Numbered from the stretch's first letter, positions 1-5,655 are shown. The stretch: DNA of 7,823 nt from an uncultured Rhodanobacter sp. (GCA_937906285.1 CALCWL010000052.1:1-7823); one strand, 5' to 3'. A program made the numbers and translations. The notes: generated by a model from the sequence alone, not told the origin.

Positions 1-221
1 GCCAGGTACTCGACGATCGCGCCGGATTCGGCCAGCGTGAGTTCGCCGTCCGTGACGACGGGCGATTTGCCCAGCGGGTGGATCGCGCGCAGTTCCGCCG
101 GGGCCAGCATGGTTCCGGGGTCGCGCCGATAGTGCTTGATCTCGTAGGGCAGGCCAAGCTCTTCCAGCAGCCACAGGATGCGCTGCGAGCGCGAGTTGTC
201 GAGGTGATGGACGGTGATCAT
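1..221 (-). CDS. Glutathione S-transferase, N-terminal part (cut by window edge)
   Basis: A cytosolic glutathione S-transferase, which conjugates or reduces electrophilic and peroxide substrates using glutathione. Only the first 73 residues (the thioredoxin-like domain) lie in the window. The ATG at 221-219 opens MITVHHLDNSRSQR, with the likely catalytic Ser/Asn around residues 9-12. GKSPV at 51-55 carries the family's cis-proline (P54). The glutathione gamma-glutamyl binding pair E65-S66 sits in ESGAIVEYL. This pattern resembles the bacterial/yeast Gtt1-like subgroup. The helical C-terminal domain is missing only because the window ends. The start codon overlaps the stop of the small upstream gene as ATGA, so translation is probably coupled and the two share a leftward transcript. 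The family call is firm; the substrate is unknown. Confidence 0.93.
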   Translation of the reverse strand, partial: MITVHHLDNSRSQRILWLLEELGLPYEIKHYRRDPGTMLAPAELRAIHPLGKSPVVTDGELTLAESGAIVEYL

Positions 222-552
222 CCGCGCATCAGAACGTACCGATGCGCCGGCTGCAAGCTCAGGGTTTCAGTACCGCGATCCGCGACGGTCTCGACGCCCC
301 GTTCGTCGAATGCCTCCACCGCCACCGCCCCTCACCGCAAGGCACGATGGCCGGATCGCCCCGTGCGGTACGAGATGTCCGCGTTCATCTGCTCGTCGTG
401 GCCGCGGCAGTCGAGGTCGAGCGGGTGGGCCCAGCTGCTGCCGGTGGCACTGGCCGGCGTGGACGCTGCCCAAGCTGCGGCGAGGATGGCCGCGAGCGTG
501 ATCAATCGGAGCCGACAGGTGCCGCGTATCGACGAAGGCGCGCGGCAAGCAT
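218..552 (-). pseudogene. Small exported-protein gene with apparent frameshifts, upstream of GST
   Basis: I do not recognise a named family. Reading leftward from a TTG at 505-503, one frame gives a hydrophobic signal-like start (ITLAAILAAAWAASTPASA) and then a mature part containing C33. That frame hits TGA at 334-332, yet protein-like sequence resumes in the same frame at about 327 and runs to a TGA at 220-218 that overlaps the GST ATG. Between about 358 and 332 the neighbouring frame reads GDPAIVPCGEG, which is far more protein-like and removes the stop. One extra base in the C4 run at 359-362 and one missing base in the C4 run at 328-331 would explain this. The repaired product would be about 95 residues, exported, with two cysteines (C33, C56). 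An ATG at 552 begins an Arg-rich start (MLAARLRR) in the other frame, suggesting a possible third shift. It is either a decaying gene or a product of sequencing errors. The interval holds no other credible gene. Confidence 0.55.
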
Positions 553-583
553 GCGCCGCCGACCCGGGGTAAGCAACGCGGAA

Positions 584-1501
584 TCAGTAGATCTCGCCCA
601 CGCAGCAGCGCAGGCTGCCGCCCGCCTTCTCGATCTCGCCCAGTTCCACCGCGCCGATCGTGAAGCCGTACCCGGCCAGCGCCGCGCGCTGCGCGTCGGT
701 GAGCGAAGCGGCGGCGCGGGCGCTCATCCATACGCGTTCGTCGGAGAGCGTGATCGCGTTGGCGGCGAATGCCTGCTTCTGCGCCGGCGTCAGCCAGATC
801 GCGCGGTCGCCGTACGCCGAGGCGATGGCCTGCGCCGTGGCCGGGTCGCGGAAGCCGTCGGCGGCAATGATCGCGGCGCGGCCGGCCAGCAGGGCCAGCA
901 CCACGTTGGTGTGGTATTCGGATTCGGCCAGCTCGAAGGCATAGGTCAGCTGCAGCTCGAACGCCTGGTGCATGGCCTGCGCGCCGGCCATGTCGCAGCG
1001 TTCGCCGAGGCCGCAGTAGCCGACGCCGCGGGCGCGGTCGATGACCAGCGAGCCGGTCAGTTCGGCGACCAGTCCCGCGCAGCCGGACAGGTCGATCTCG
1101 TCGTAGCCCAGCACCTCGCCGAAGAACGCGCGGATGTCGTGGCGTTCGGCCTCGCGCCGGCGCACCGGATGGCGCATGCGGCCGACGATCAGCCGCCCCG
1201 GTGCGGTGGCGAACACGTTGTTGGGAAACACCGCGTCGGGCGTGGCCGGGTCGCCGGGGAAGGTGATCACCGGCACGTCCGCACGCAAGGCCTGCGCCAG
1301 CGCGCCGTGCTGGGCCAGCGCCTTGAGCGGATCGACTGCCAGGCTCATGTCCATGTAGCGGTTGTCGCGCGCCGATTCCTCCGCCAGGGTAAATTCCGCC
1401 GGAGCCACCAGGCAGGCGGCGCGCGCCGTGGCGGCGGCGCCGTCGCGCGGCGTGAGCGCGGCGAAGGCGCGCAGGAATTCGCTCGGCGAGGTGGTGATCA
1501 C
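584..1501 (-). CDS. CtlX-like amidinotransferase/arginine deiminase-related hydrolase
   Basis: A 305-residue member of the guanidine-modifying superfamily (arginine deiminase, DDAH, amidinotransferase), closest to the COG4874/CtlX group, which acts on citrulline- or arginine-type compounds in the cytoplasm. Visible signatures are FPNN at 92-95, ELTGSLVIDR at 147-156 (acidic residue E147), EYHTNV at 195-200 with the catalytic histidine H197, and a C-terminal GGSLRCC at 294-300 supplying the nucleophilic cysteine, probably C299. Length fits the family. The start is GTG (1501-1499); the N-terminal run (DNRYMDMSLAVDP) fits homologues I recall, and GGAG lies about 10 bases upstream. The gene is divergent from the DUF3247 gene across 144 bases and leads a leftward group with the small exported gene and GST. 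The exact reaction cannot be fixed from sequence; ADI-like, DDAH-like or citrullinase activity are all possible. Confidence 0.85.
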   Translation of the reverse strand: MITTSPSEFLRAFAALTPRDGAAATARAACLVAPAEFTLAEESARDNRYMDMSLAVDPLKALAQHGALAQALRADVPVITFPGDPATPDAVFPNNVFATAPGRLIVGRMRHPVRRREAERHDIRAFFGEVLGYDEIDLSGCAGLVAELTGSLVIDRARGVGYCGLGERCDMAGAQAMHQAFELQLTYAFELAESEYHTNVVLALLAGRAAIIAADGFRDPATAQAIASAYGDRAIWLTPAQKQAFAANAITLSDERVWMSARAAASLTDAQRAALAGYGFTIGAVELGEIEKAGGSLRCCVGEIY

Positions 1502-1645
1502 GCAATGGCTCCGGGCAACGGCTGGGCCGGCAGGATATCCGCTCTGCGCCAGCGCCGCGTGCCGCCGGACCGAACGCGACGTTGACGCGGCCTTGCCGCG
1601 CGAGCGGCCAGGCTAGGCCACCACTGGATCATCGAGGGGTGAGGC

Positions 1646-1948
1646 ATGGGCCGCAACGCACCGTGTGTCCTGGTCGACGAGGACGCCATCGGCCGACTCG
1701 AGGCGCTGGTACACCAATTGCCCGCCAACGGCCACGTGGTGTTGCTGCTGCACGACGGCAGCAGCTGCGACGGCGTGGTCAGCGTGCGGCCCAGCGTGCA
1801 GGTGTTCCGCGACCCGGAGGGTCGCGAGGGCGTCAACGCCGAAGTGCAGCTGGAGCGCCCGGATGCCCCGACGTGGCACCAGCGGGTATGGCTGGACCGG
1901 GTCAGCCGCGTGGAGCACGTCGATTCGACCATGGCCAGCGAGAGCTGA
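1646..1948 (+). CDS. DUF3247 family protein (XC5848-like, Sm-like fold)
   Basis: A 100-residue cytoplasmic protein that I recognise as DUF3247. The family is typified by XC5848 of Xanthomonas campestris, whose structure is described as a variant Sm-like fold. Its biological role is not established; RNA binding has been a natural guess from the fold but is not shown here. The sequence has a short N-terminal helix region (residues 11-25), then strand-rich stretches: VVLLLHDGS at 31-39, CDGVVSVRPSVQVFRD at 41-56, a glycine turn, and HQRVWLDRVSRVEHV at 78-92. This fits a small twisted beta barrel. The start is well supported by GAGGGG about 9 bases before the ATG. The gene lies 75 bases ahead of a lipoprotein gene on the same strand, so it may be the first gene of that transcript. 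Confidence 0.85.
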   Translation: MGRNAPCVLVDEDAIGRLEALVHQLPANGHVVLLLHDGSSCDGVVSVRPSVQVFRDPEGREGVNAEVQLERPDAPTWHQRVWLDRVSRVEHVDSTMASES

Positions 1949-2023
1949 ACGCATCCCGTGCGGTTGCGCCGCGACGGCGGATCGTTCCAAGCTAGCCGCT
2001 GCTCTTCGCCTGGTATGTTGCCG

Positions 2024-2752
2024 ATGAATCGCGTCCTGCTCCGCTGTGCCCCGCTGGTTTTCTGCGCCGCGCTGCTCACCGCCTGTTCGCAAGGCCCGGG
2101 TACGCCCGAGCTCACCGCGCAGCAGCAGAAAGCCGCAGCCGACGCCGCCACCGCGGCGCGCAACCTGGACACCTATCGCCAGTTGCTGAAACTGCACAAC
2201 GACGAGATGGTGGTCACGATGGGCAAGGACATCGTGCAGCGCTTTCCGGAGAGCGCCGCGGCGAAGGAAGTGATGCAGACGCTGCCCGCGATCGAGAAGC
2301 GCTACAAGGAAAACAGCGAGAAGAACCGGCTTGCCGCGCTGTGGACCTACCAGGTCGCGCCGATGGCCGGCGGCACGCAATCGACGGCCAGCATCTACAG
2401 CGAGGGCGACGACGGCGAGCCGGTGCGCCTGGTGCTGCGCCGGCATACCAGCTGGGGCCAGAGTGCCTTCCTCTATGGCAGCAAGCCCGGCTTCGTGTGC
2501 CGCGGCAACTGCACCATCGCCGGCCAGGCGGACGGCAAGCCGGTGCGGATCAGGGCCTTCGCTCCCGACGGCGGGGAGCCGGCGCTGATGATCCGCGACG
2601 ACAAGGCTTTCATTGCGCTGCTGGAGAAGACCGGCAAGCTGCAGCTGGACGTCACCCAGGTGGAAGGCACCAGGGATCGCCGCCTGGTCTACGAAGTCGG
2701 CGGTTTCGACCCCGCCAAATGGCAGCCGGTGGGCAAGACCGCAAAGCACTGA
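2024..2752 (+). CDS. Conserved lipoprotein of unknown function
   Basis: A 242-residue predicted lipoprotein; I know of no named function. From the ATG at 2024 the product begins MNRVLLRCAPLVF and reaches a lipobox LLTAC with the lipidated cysteine at C21. An ATG at 2015 would add only three residues, and a GTG at 1958 would place an improbable polar tail before the signal peptide, so 2024 is preferred, although no good Shine-Dalgarno is visible. Residues about 30-105 are Gln/Ala/Lys/Glu-rich and look helical. They are followed by a beta-rich domain (about 106-235) starting LAALWTYQV and containing FVCRGNC, a C-x3-C pair (C159, C163), and EVGGFDPAKW near the end. No residue after C21 suggests inner-membrane retention (it is followed by S), so outer-membrane sorting is likely. 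The next gene also encodes a lipoprotein, 68 bases downstream. Confidence 0.8.
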   Translation: MNRVLLRCAPLVFCAALLTACSQGPGTPELTAQQQKAAADAATAARNLDTYRQLLKLHNDEMVVTMGKDIVQRFPESAAAKEVMQTLPAIEKRYKENSEKNRLAALWTYQVAPMAGGTQSTASIYSEGDDGEPVRLVLRRHTSWGQSAFLYGSKPGFVCRGNCTIAGQADGKPVRIRAFAPDGGEPALMIRDDKAFIALLEKTGKLQLDVTQVEGTRDRRLVYEVGGFDPAKWQPVGKTAKH

Positions 2753-2820
2753 TGGCGGCGCGGTACACGCCGGTGCCGGCTGGCGCGTTGTCCGTGATGT
2801 CTTTCCGTGGAGGATTCGCC

Positions 2821-3273
2821 ATGTCCACCGTTCGTTCCTGCCTCGTTCTTGCGCTGGTCGCCGTGCTGTCGGCCTGCTCCAGCGTGCCCCTGGCGCAGCG
2901 CGAGCAGCAGCGCCAGGCGGCTTACGCCAGCGCGGCCGGCGCGCCGGTACGCAGTTTCCATTTCTTCACCCTGTGGTCGTGGGAGCCGCTCGGCGACCAT
3001 CAGGTGGTGGTTTATACCCGACCGAGCCAGGCTTGGCTGCTGGATCTCGATGGCCCCTGCCAGAACCTGCCGTTCACGCAGGCGATCGGTCTCACGTCCA
3101 GTTCCGGCACCGTGTTCAGCCGCTTCGACAAGGTGCTGACCGGCGGGCCGTACGCGCCCTGCGTGATCTCGCAGATCCGGCCGGTCGACGTCCGGCAGCT
3201 GCGCATCGCGCAGGAGGCGCAGCGCAGGATCGAGGCCAAACCGCGCGAGGCGCCGGCGCCAACCGGACACTGA
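2821..3273 (+). CDS. DUF6491-like lipoprotein
   Basis: A 150-residue predicted lipoprotein. The signal peptide ends in the lipobox VLSAC with C19 as the lipid attachment site, followed by SS, which suggests outer-membrane sorting. The mature part matches my recollection of the DUF6491 family of Xanthomonadales: RSFHFFTLWSWEPLGDH at 44-60, then VVVYTRPSQAWLLDLDGPC at 62-80, then SRFDKVL at 100-106, and IRPVDVRQL at 119-127. Two further cysteines, C80 and C114, could form a disulfide. The C-terminal 25 residues are charged, helical and then Pro-rich. GTGGAGG lies 8 bases before the ATG, giving a firm start. Function is unknown. The gene converges with the universal stress gene, with only 12 bases between stop codons. 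Confidence 0.85.
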   Translation: MSTVRSCLVLALVAVLSACSSVPLAQREQQRQAAYASAAGAPVRSFHFFTLWSWEPLGDHQVVVYTRPSQAWLLDLDGPCQNLPFTQAIGLTSSSGTVFSRFDKVLTGGPYAPCVISQIRPVDVRQLRIAQEAQRRIEAKPREAPAPTGH

Positions 3274-3285
3274 GAAAGCTTGCCG

Positions 3286-3702
3286 TCAGCGCACGATCGT
3301 CACCGGCACGTGCGCGCGGGCCAGCACGTTCCCGGAGACCGAACCCAGCAGCCAGCGCGCCAGTGCACCGCGTTCGGTGTGGCCGATCACGATGTGGTCC
3401 ACGCCGTGCTCGTCGACCTGGCTCAGCAGCACGTCACCGGGGCTGCCGTGGGTCAGCTCGACATCCACCAACTCTGCCGAGTCGGGCACGATCGTGGCCA
3501 GCTCGGCCAGCAGCTCCTGCGCGCGCTGGGTGCCGGAGTCGGCCATCATCAGCGCGCAGGCATCGGCGCCGCCTTCGCTGACCTGCAGCACCCACACCAC
3601 GCGCACGCGGCCGCCGGTGCAGCGGGCCAGTTCGACCGCGAACTGGAACGCCCGTCGCGACGCATCCGAGCCGTCGTAACCCACCAGGGAATACTTGATC
3701 AT
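3286..3702 (-). CDS. Universal stress protein (UspA family), single domain
   Basis: A 138-residue cytoplasmic Usp. Such proteins accumulate under stress and starvation, and one subgroup binds ATP. The N-terminal strand carries VGYDGSDAS with D10 in the position that contacts the adenine in ATP-binding members. The C-terminal signature is GHTERGALARWLLGSVSGN (residues 107-125), ending HVPVTIVR. In the usual G-x2-G-x9-G-S/T nucleotide motif, the first Gly (G107) and G120-S121 are present, but the second Gly is replaced by E110, so nucleotide binding may be altered. AAGGAGA (3714-3708 on the plus numbering) sits 5 bases before the ATG. The gene is divergent from the secreted-protein gene at 3932 and convergent with the DUF6491 gene. 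The family call is firm; the stress signal is unknown. Confidence 0.93.
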   Translation of the reverse strand: MIKYSLVGYDGSDASRRAFQFAVELARCTGGRVRVVWVLQVSEGGADACALMMADSGTQRAQELLAELATIVPDSAELVDVELTHGSPGDVLLSQVDEHGVDHIVIGHTERGALARWLLGSVSGNVLARAHVPVTIVR

Positions 3703-3728
3703 CTCGATCTCCTTGTGCTGCGACGTCC

Positions 3729-3758
3729 ACCCTACGGCGAGCGCACGCCGCGAGGCAA
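3729..3758 (-). promoter_or_regulatory. Possible sigma70-type promoter for the universal stress gene
   Basis: On the minus strand, TTGCCT (3758-3753) and TAGGGT (3734-3729) are separated by 18 bases and would start transcription about 20 bases before the Usp ATG. Only TTG of the -35 and three bases of the -10 match consensus, so this is a weak prediction. Confidence 0.25.
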
Positions 3759-3782
3759 CCGGCAGGCCGCTGCGTGCCCGCA

Positions 3783-3800
3783 GATGAACGGTGGTTCATC
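3783..3800. promoter_or_regulatory. Inverted repeat, possible operator
   Basis: GATGAAC and GTTCATC form a perfect 7-base inverted repeat around the 4-base centre GGTG. It lies in the 229-base divergent region, 81 bases upstream of the Usp start and about 130 bases upstream of the secreted-protein start. It is AT-richer than its surroundings, as operators often are. No T-run follows on either strand, so a terminator is unlikely. The protein that might bind it is unknown. Confidence 0.4.
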
Positions 3801-3844
3801 GCCCTGCACGCAATTGTCACGCCGCGGTGCACACGATTTGCACG

Positions 3845-3863
3845 TCGTTGCGCAGCGCAACGA
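3845..3863. promoter_or_regulatory. 19-base perfect palindrome, possible operator
   Basis: TCGTTGCGC and GCGCAACGA are exact reverse complements around one central A, giving 9-base arms. The dyad ends 68 bases before the ATG of the secreted protein (3932), where a regulator of that gene, or of both divergent genes, could bind. The single-base centre makes a stable RNA hairpin unlikely, so a DNA site for a dimeric protein is the better reading. No matching second copy was noticed in the window. Confidence 0.45.
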
Positions 3864-3931
3864 GCGGGGCGGCCGCCGTGGCCAGAGATCGGCGCCGCCT
3901 TCCATCCCCTGCATCACAAGGAGCAAAGTCC

Positions 3932-4390
3932 ATGATCAAGTCCACCTTTGGAATGGCTGCCCTGGTGCTGGCCTGCGCCGGCGCGATGACCGTGCTGCCG
4001 GCCGGCAACGCCCATGCCGCCGACGCCAGCGTGAAATGCGACATGGTCTACAACCTGTCCGGCTGGTCCCTGCTGTACAAGCACGCCGAAGGCACCGGCA
4101 GCGTCACCTGTGACAACGGTCAGCACGCCAACGTCAAGATCGCCGTGGTCGGCGGCGGTCTCACCGCCGGCAAATACCGCATCAACAACGGCAAGGGCGA
4201 GATCAGCAACGTGCACGGCATCGCCGACATCTTCGGCGACTATGCCCAGGCCGGCGCCGAGGCCGGTGTGGTGAAGAGTTCGCAGGCGCAGGTGTTGACC
4301 AAGGGCACCGTCTCGCTGGCGCTGGCCGGTACCGGCGAGGGCGTCAACCTGGGCGTCTCGGTGGGCAAGTTCACCATCAGTCGTCCGTGA
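3932..4390 (+). CDS. Secreted glycine-rich protein of unknown function
   Basis: A 152-residue exported protein with no family name I can give with confidence; similar small exported proteins occur in Rhodanobacter-type genomes. The signal peptide starts MIKSTFGMAALVL and is probably cut after NAHA (residue 29). The mature protein begins with a segment bearing C36 and C60 (VKCDMVYNLSGW, GSVTCDNGQ), a plausible disulfide pair. A Gly/Ala-rich strand-forming region follows: AVVGGGLTAGKYRI at 71-84, a central GIADIFGDYAQAGAEAGV, and a final run GVNLGVSVGKFTIS. The alternating pattern and the fixed strand-like ending suggest a small beta-structured envelope protein. AAGGAG lies 8 bases ahead of the ATG, fixing the start. 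It is apparently a single-gene transcript: a 229-base divergent region lies upstream and a strong terminator downstream. Confidence 0.8.
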   Translation: MIKSTFGMAALVLACAGAMTVLPAGNAHAADASVKCDMVYNLSGWSLLYKHAEGTGSVTCDNGQHANVKIAVVGGGLTAGKYRINNGKGEISNVHGIADIFGDYAQAGAEAGVVKSSQAQVLTKGTVSLALAGTGEGVNLGVSVGKFTISRP

Positions 4391-4417
4391 TCGTTCCTGC
4401 CAGGTCAGGTAAGGCCT

Positions 4418-4448
4418 CGAAGGCGCCCGTCGGGCGCCTTCGTCTCTT
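4418..4448 (+). terminator. Rho-independent terminator after the secreted-protein gene
   Basis: A perfect 11-base-pair GC-rich stem (left arm CGAAGGCGCCC at 4418-4428, right arm at 4432-4442) with a 3-base loop GTC is followed by the pyrimidine-rich tail TCTCTT. It begins 28 bases after the stop codon at 4390. The T content of the tail is modest, but the stem is very stable. Confidence 0.75.
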
Positions 4449-4457
4449 CAGCGGCGC

Positions 4458-4463
4458 TACACT
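4458..4463 (+). promoter_or_regulatory. Possible -10 element for the peroxiredoxin gene
   Basis: TACACT, in the context GCTACACTGC, lies just after the terminator and 38 bases before the peroxiredoxin ATG. It matches four of six consensus bases. No clear -35 is visible at the right distance, where the terminator stem sits. A promoter in this short gap is expected because the preceding transcript should end. Confidence 0.35.
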
Positions 4464-4501
4464 GCGCGGGTCGCCCCGTCTTCCACCGTGGAGAAACCGC
4501 C

Positions 4502-5032
4502 ATGCGTCGCCTCGTCCGCCTCGCCATCCTGTCGCTGCTGTGCGCGCTGGCGGCCCCGGCAATCGCCGCCGGCCCGCAGGCGGGCCAGAGCGCGCCGGCA
4601 TTTCGCCTGCAGGACCAGGCCGGCCACTGGCGCAGCCCGACCGACTACCGCGGCCACTGGCTGGTGCTGTACTTCTACCCCAAGGACTTCACCCCCGGCT
4701 GCACCACCGAGGTGTGCACTTTCCGCGACGACATCGCCAAGCTGCGCCGGGCCGGCGCCGACGTGGTCGGCGTCAGCCTGGATGAGGTCAAGTCGCACGC
4801 CGAGTTCGCCGAGAAATACCACGTGCCATTCCCGCTGCTGTCCGACGCCGAGCGCACGGTCGCCGCCACCTATGGCGTGCTCGCCTCGCGCATGGGCATG
4901 CACTACGCCCGGCGCACCACCTTCCTGATCGATCCCCAGGGCCGCATCGCCAAGGTCTACACCGACGTCGACCCGGAGAAGAACTCCGCCCAGGTGCTGG
5001 CCGACCTGGCCACGCTGAAGGCGGCATCCTGA
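4502..5032 (+). CDS. Exported PrxQ/BCP-type peroxiredoxin
   Basis: A 176-residue thiol peroxidase that reduces hydrogen peroxide and organic peroxides. The core reads YFYPKDFTPGCTTEVCTF (57-74), with the conserved Thr64 and Pro65, peroxidatic Cys67 and a resolving Cys72 five residues later. This spacing is the atypical 2-Cys arrangement of E. coli Bcp. The supporting active-site Arg lies in RRTTFLIDPQGRI (R137/R138). Unlike cytoplasmic Bcp, it has a Sec-type signal peptide (MRRLVRLAILSLLCALAAPAIAA, cleavage near residue 22-23), so it should act in the periplasm. GGAG lies 8 bases before the ATG. The stop overlaps the next gene's start (TGATG), coupling it to a membrane protein. Its periplasmic reductant is not evident from sequence alone. 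Confidence 0.93.
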   Translation: MRRLVRLAILSLLCALAAPAIAAGPQAGQSAPAFRLQDQAGHWRSPTDYRGHWLVLYFYPKDFTPGCTTEVCTFRDDIAKLRRAGADVVGVSLDEVKSHAEFAEKYHVPFPLLSDAERTVAATYGVLASRMGMHYARRTTFLIDPQGRIAKVYTDVDPEKNSAQVLADLATLKAAS

Positions 5033-5583
5033 TGCCGGTGGCGATGCGCGCGGAGCCGCTGTCGCGCGGTCGCCGGTTCATGCTGTGGCGTGTGCTGATG
5101 TGGCTGTTGCTGCTGCTGGCGGCGTTCGGTTGCGTGCAGTATCTCGGCCACGCGCAACTGCTGTGGAGCCAGCGCCACGCCTACGCCGCCGACAGCGCCG
5201 CCCTGCGCACGCTGCACCGGCTGCTGGCCTGGGACATCGCCTACCTGCTGGCCGCTTTCACGCTGATCGTGCTGTGCGCCGGCTGCATCCTGCGCCAGGC
5301 CTGGGCGCGCCCCTTGATGCGCGTGGCCGCCGCGGTGCTGGCGCTGTGGATGCTGGCCAGCGGCGGCGCCATGCTGGCGCAATGGCCGCAGCTGCTGCAG
5401 GCCAGCCGCGACGCCCTGGGCCAACTGCACGACCAAGCCGCCCTGCAACAAGCCGTGCTGCACGCGCGCCGCAGCTACCTGATGGCGCTGGTGCTGAAGG
5501 GCCTCGCCGTGCCCGTGCTGCTGTGGCTGAGCTGGCGGCTGGGCACGCCGGCGGTGCGCATGCAGTTTCATGCGCGGCGCTGA
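5032..5583 (+). CDS. Four-helix membrane protein coupled to the exported peroxiredoxin
   Basis: A 183-residue inner-membrane protein of unknown family. Hydrophobic segments fall at about 18-39, 66-88, 96-116 and 149-170, with an Arg-rich N-terminus (SRGRRFMLWR) that should stay in the cytoplasm. The loop between helices 1 and 2 (about 40-65) and that between 3 and 4 (about 117-148, Gln-rich and helical) would face the periplasm. Helix 2 ends in LCAGC (C82, C85) near the cytoplasmic face, and helix 1 holds C34. The ATG overlaps the peroxiredoxin stop as TGATG, and only a weak AAGG precedes it, so translation probably depends on coupling. In-frame ATGs at 5044 and 5080 are alternative starts. 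A role with the peroxiredoxin is inferred only from position and cysteines. Confidence 0.75.
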   Translation: MPVAMRAEPLSRGRRFMLWRVLMWLLLLLAAFGCVQYLGHAQLLWSQRHAYAADSAALRTLHRLLAWDIAYLLAAFTLIVLCAGCILRQAWARPLMRVAAAVLALWMLASGGAMLAQWPQLLQASRDALGQLHDQAALQQAVLHARRSYLMALVLKGLAVPVLLWLSWRLGTPAVRMQFHARR

Positions 5584-5627
5584 GAAGTTCGGCTACGCAA
5601 AATCACGGAAGTATCTTCAGACGGACA

Positions 5628-5650
5628 CGGCTGCTCGACAGCCGGGGGGG
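5628..5650 (+). promoter_or_regulatory. Hairpin and G7 tract forming the leader of the TonB-like gene
   Basis: CGGCTG (5628-5633) and CAGCCG (5639-5644) form a perfect 6-base stem with loop CTCGA. Its last G is the first of seven consecutive Gs (5644-5650). The G-run plus AAG is the only Shine-Dalgarno-like sequence before the ATG at 5656. There is no T-run, so it is not a typical terminator. Folding would place the ribosome site directly against a stem. Confidence 0.35.
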
Positions 5651-5655
5651 AAGCA

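Noticed and set aside
332..334. In-frame TGA read as a possible selenocysteine or readthrough codon
   Set aside because: No SECIS-like hairpin was evident immediately downstream, and the sequence just before the TGA is protein-like only in the neighbouring frame. A pair of frameshifts explains it better.
242..1585. A long open frame on the plus strand opposite the CtlX-like gene, and another on the minus strand at 267-1505
   Set aside because: Both translate to Arg/Ala/Gly/Pro-rich sequence without recognisable motifs. They are the expected by-product of GC-rich coding DNA, and the CtlX-like frame has clear catalytic motifs.
1582..1616. TTGACG at 1582-1587 as a -35 element for the DUF3247 gene, with the small inverted repeat at 1586-1600
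   Set aside because: No acceptable -10 lies 16-18 bases downstream, and a 6-base GC dyad is common by chance at this composition.
1613..2749. A 378-codon minus-strand open frame opposite the DUF3247 and lipoprotein genes
   Set aside because: Its His/Arg/Gln-rich composition is typical of an antisense shadow, while the opposite strand has ribosome sites, a lipobox and known families.
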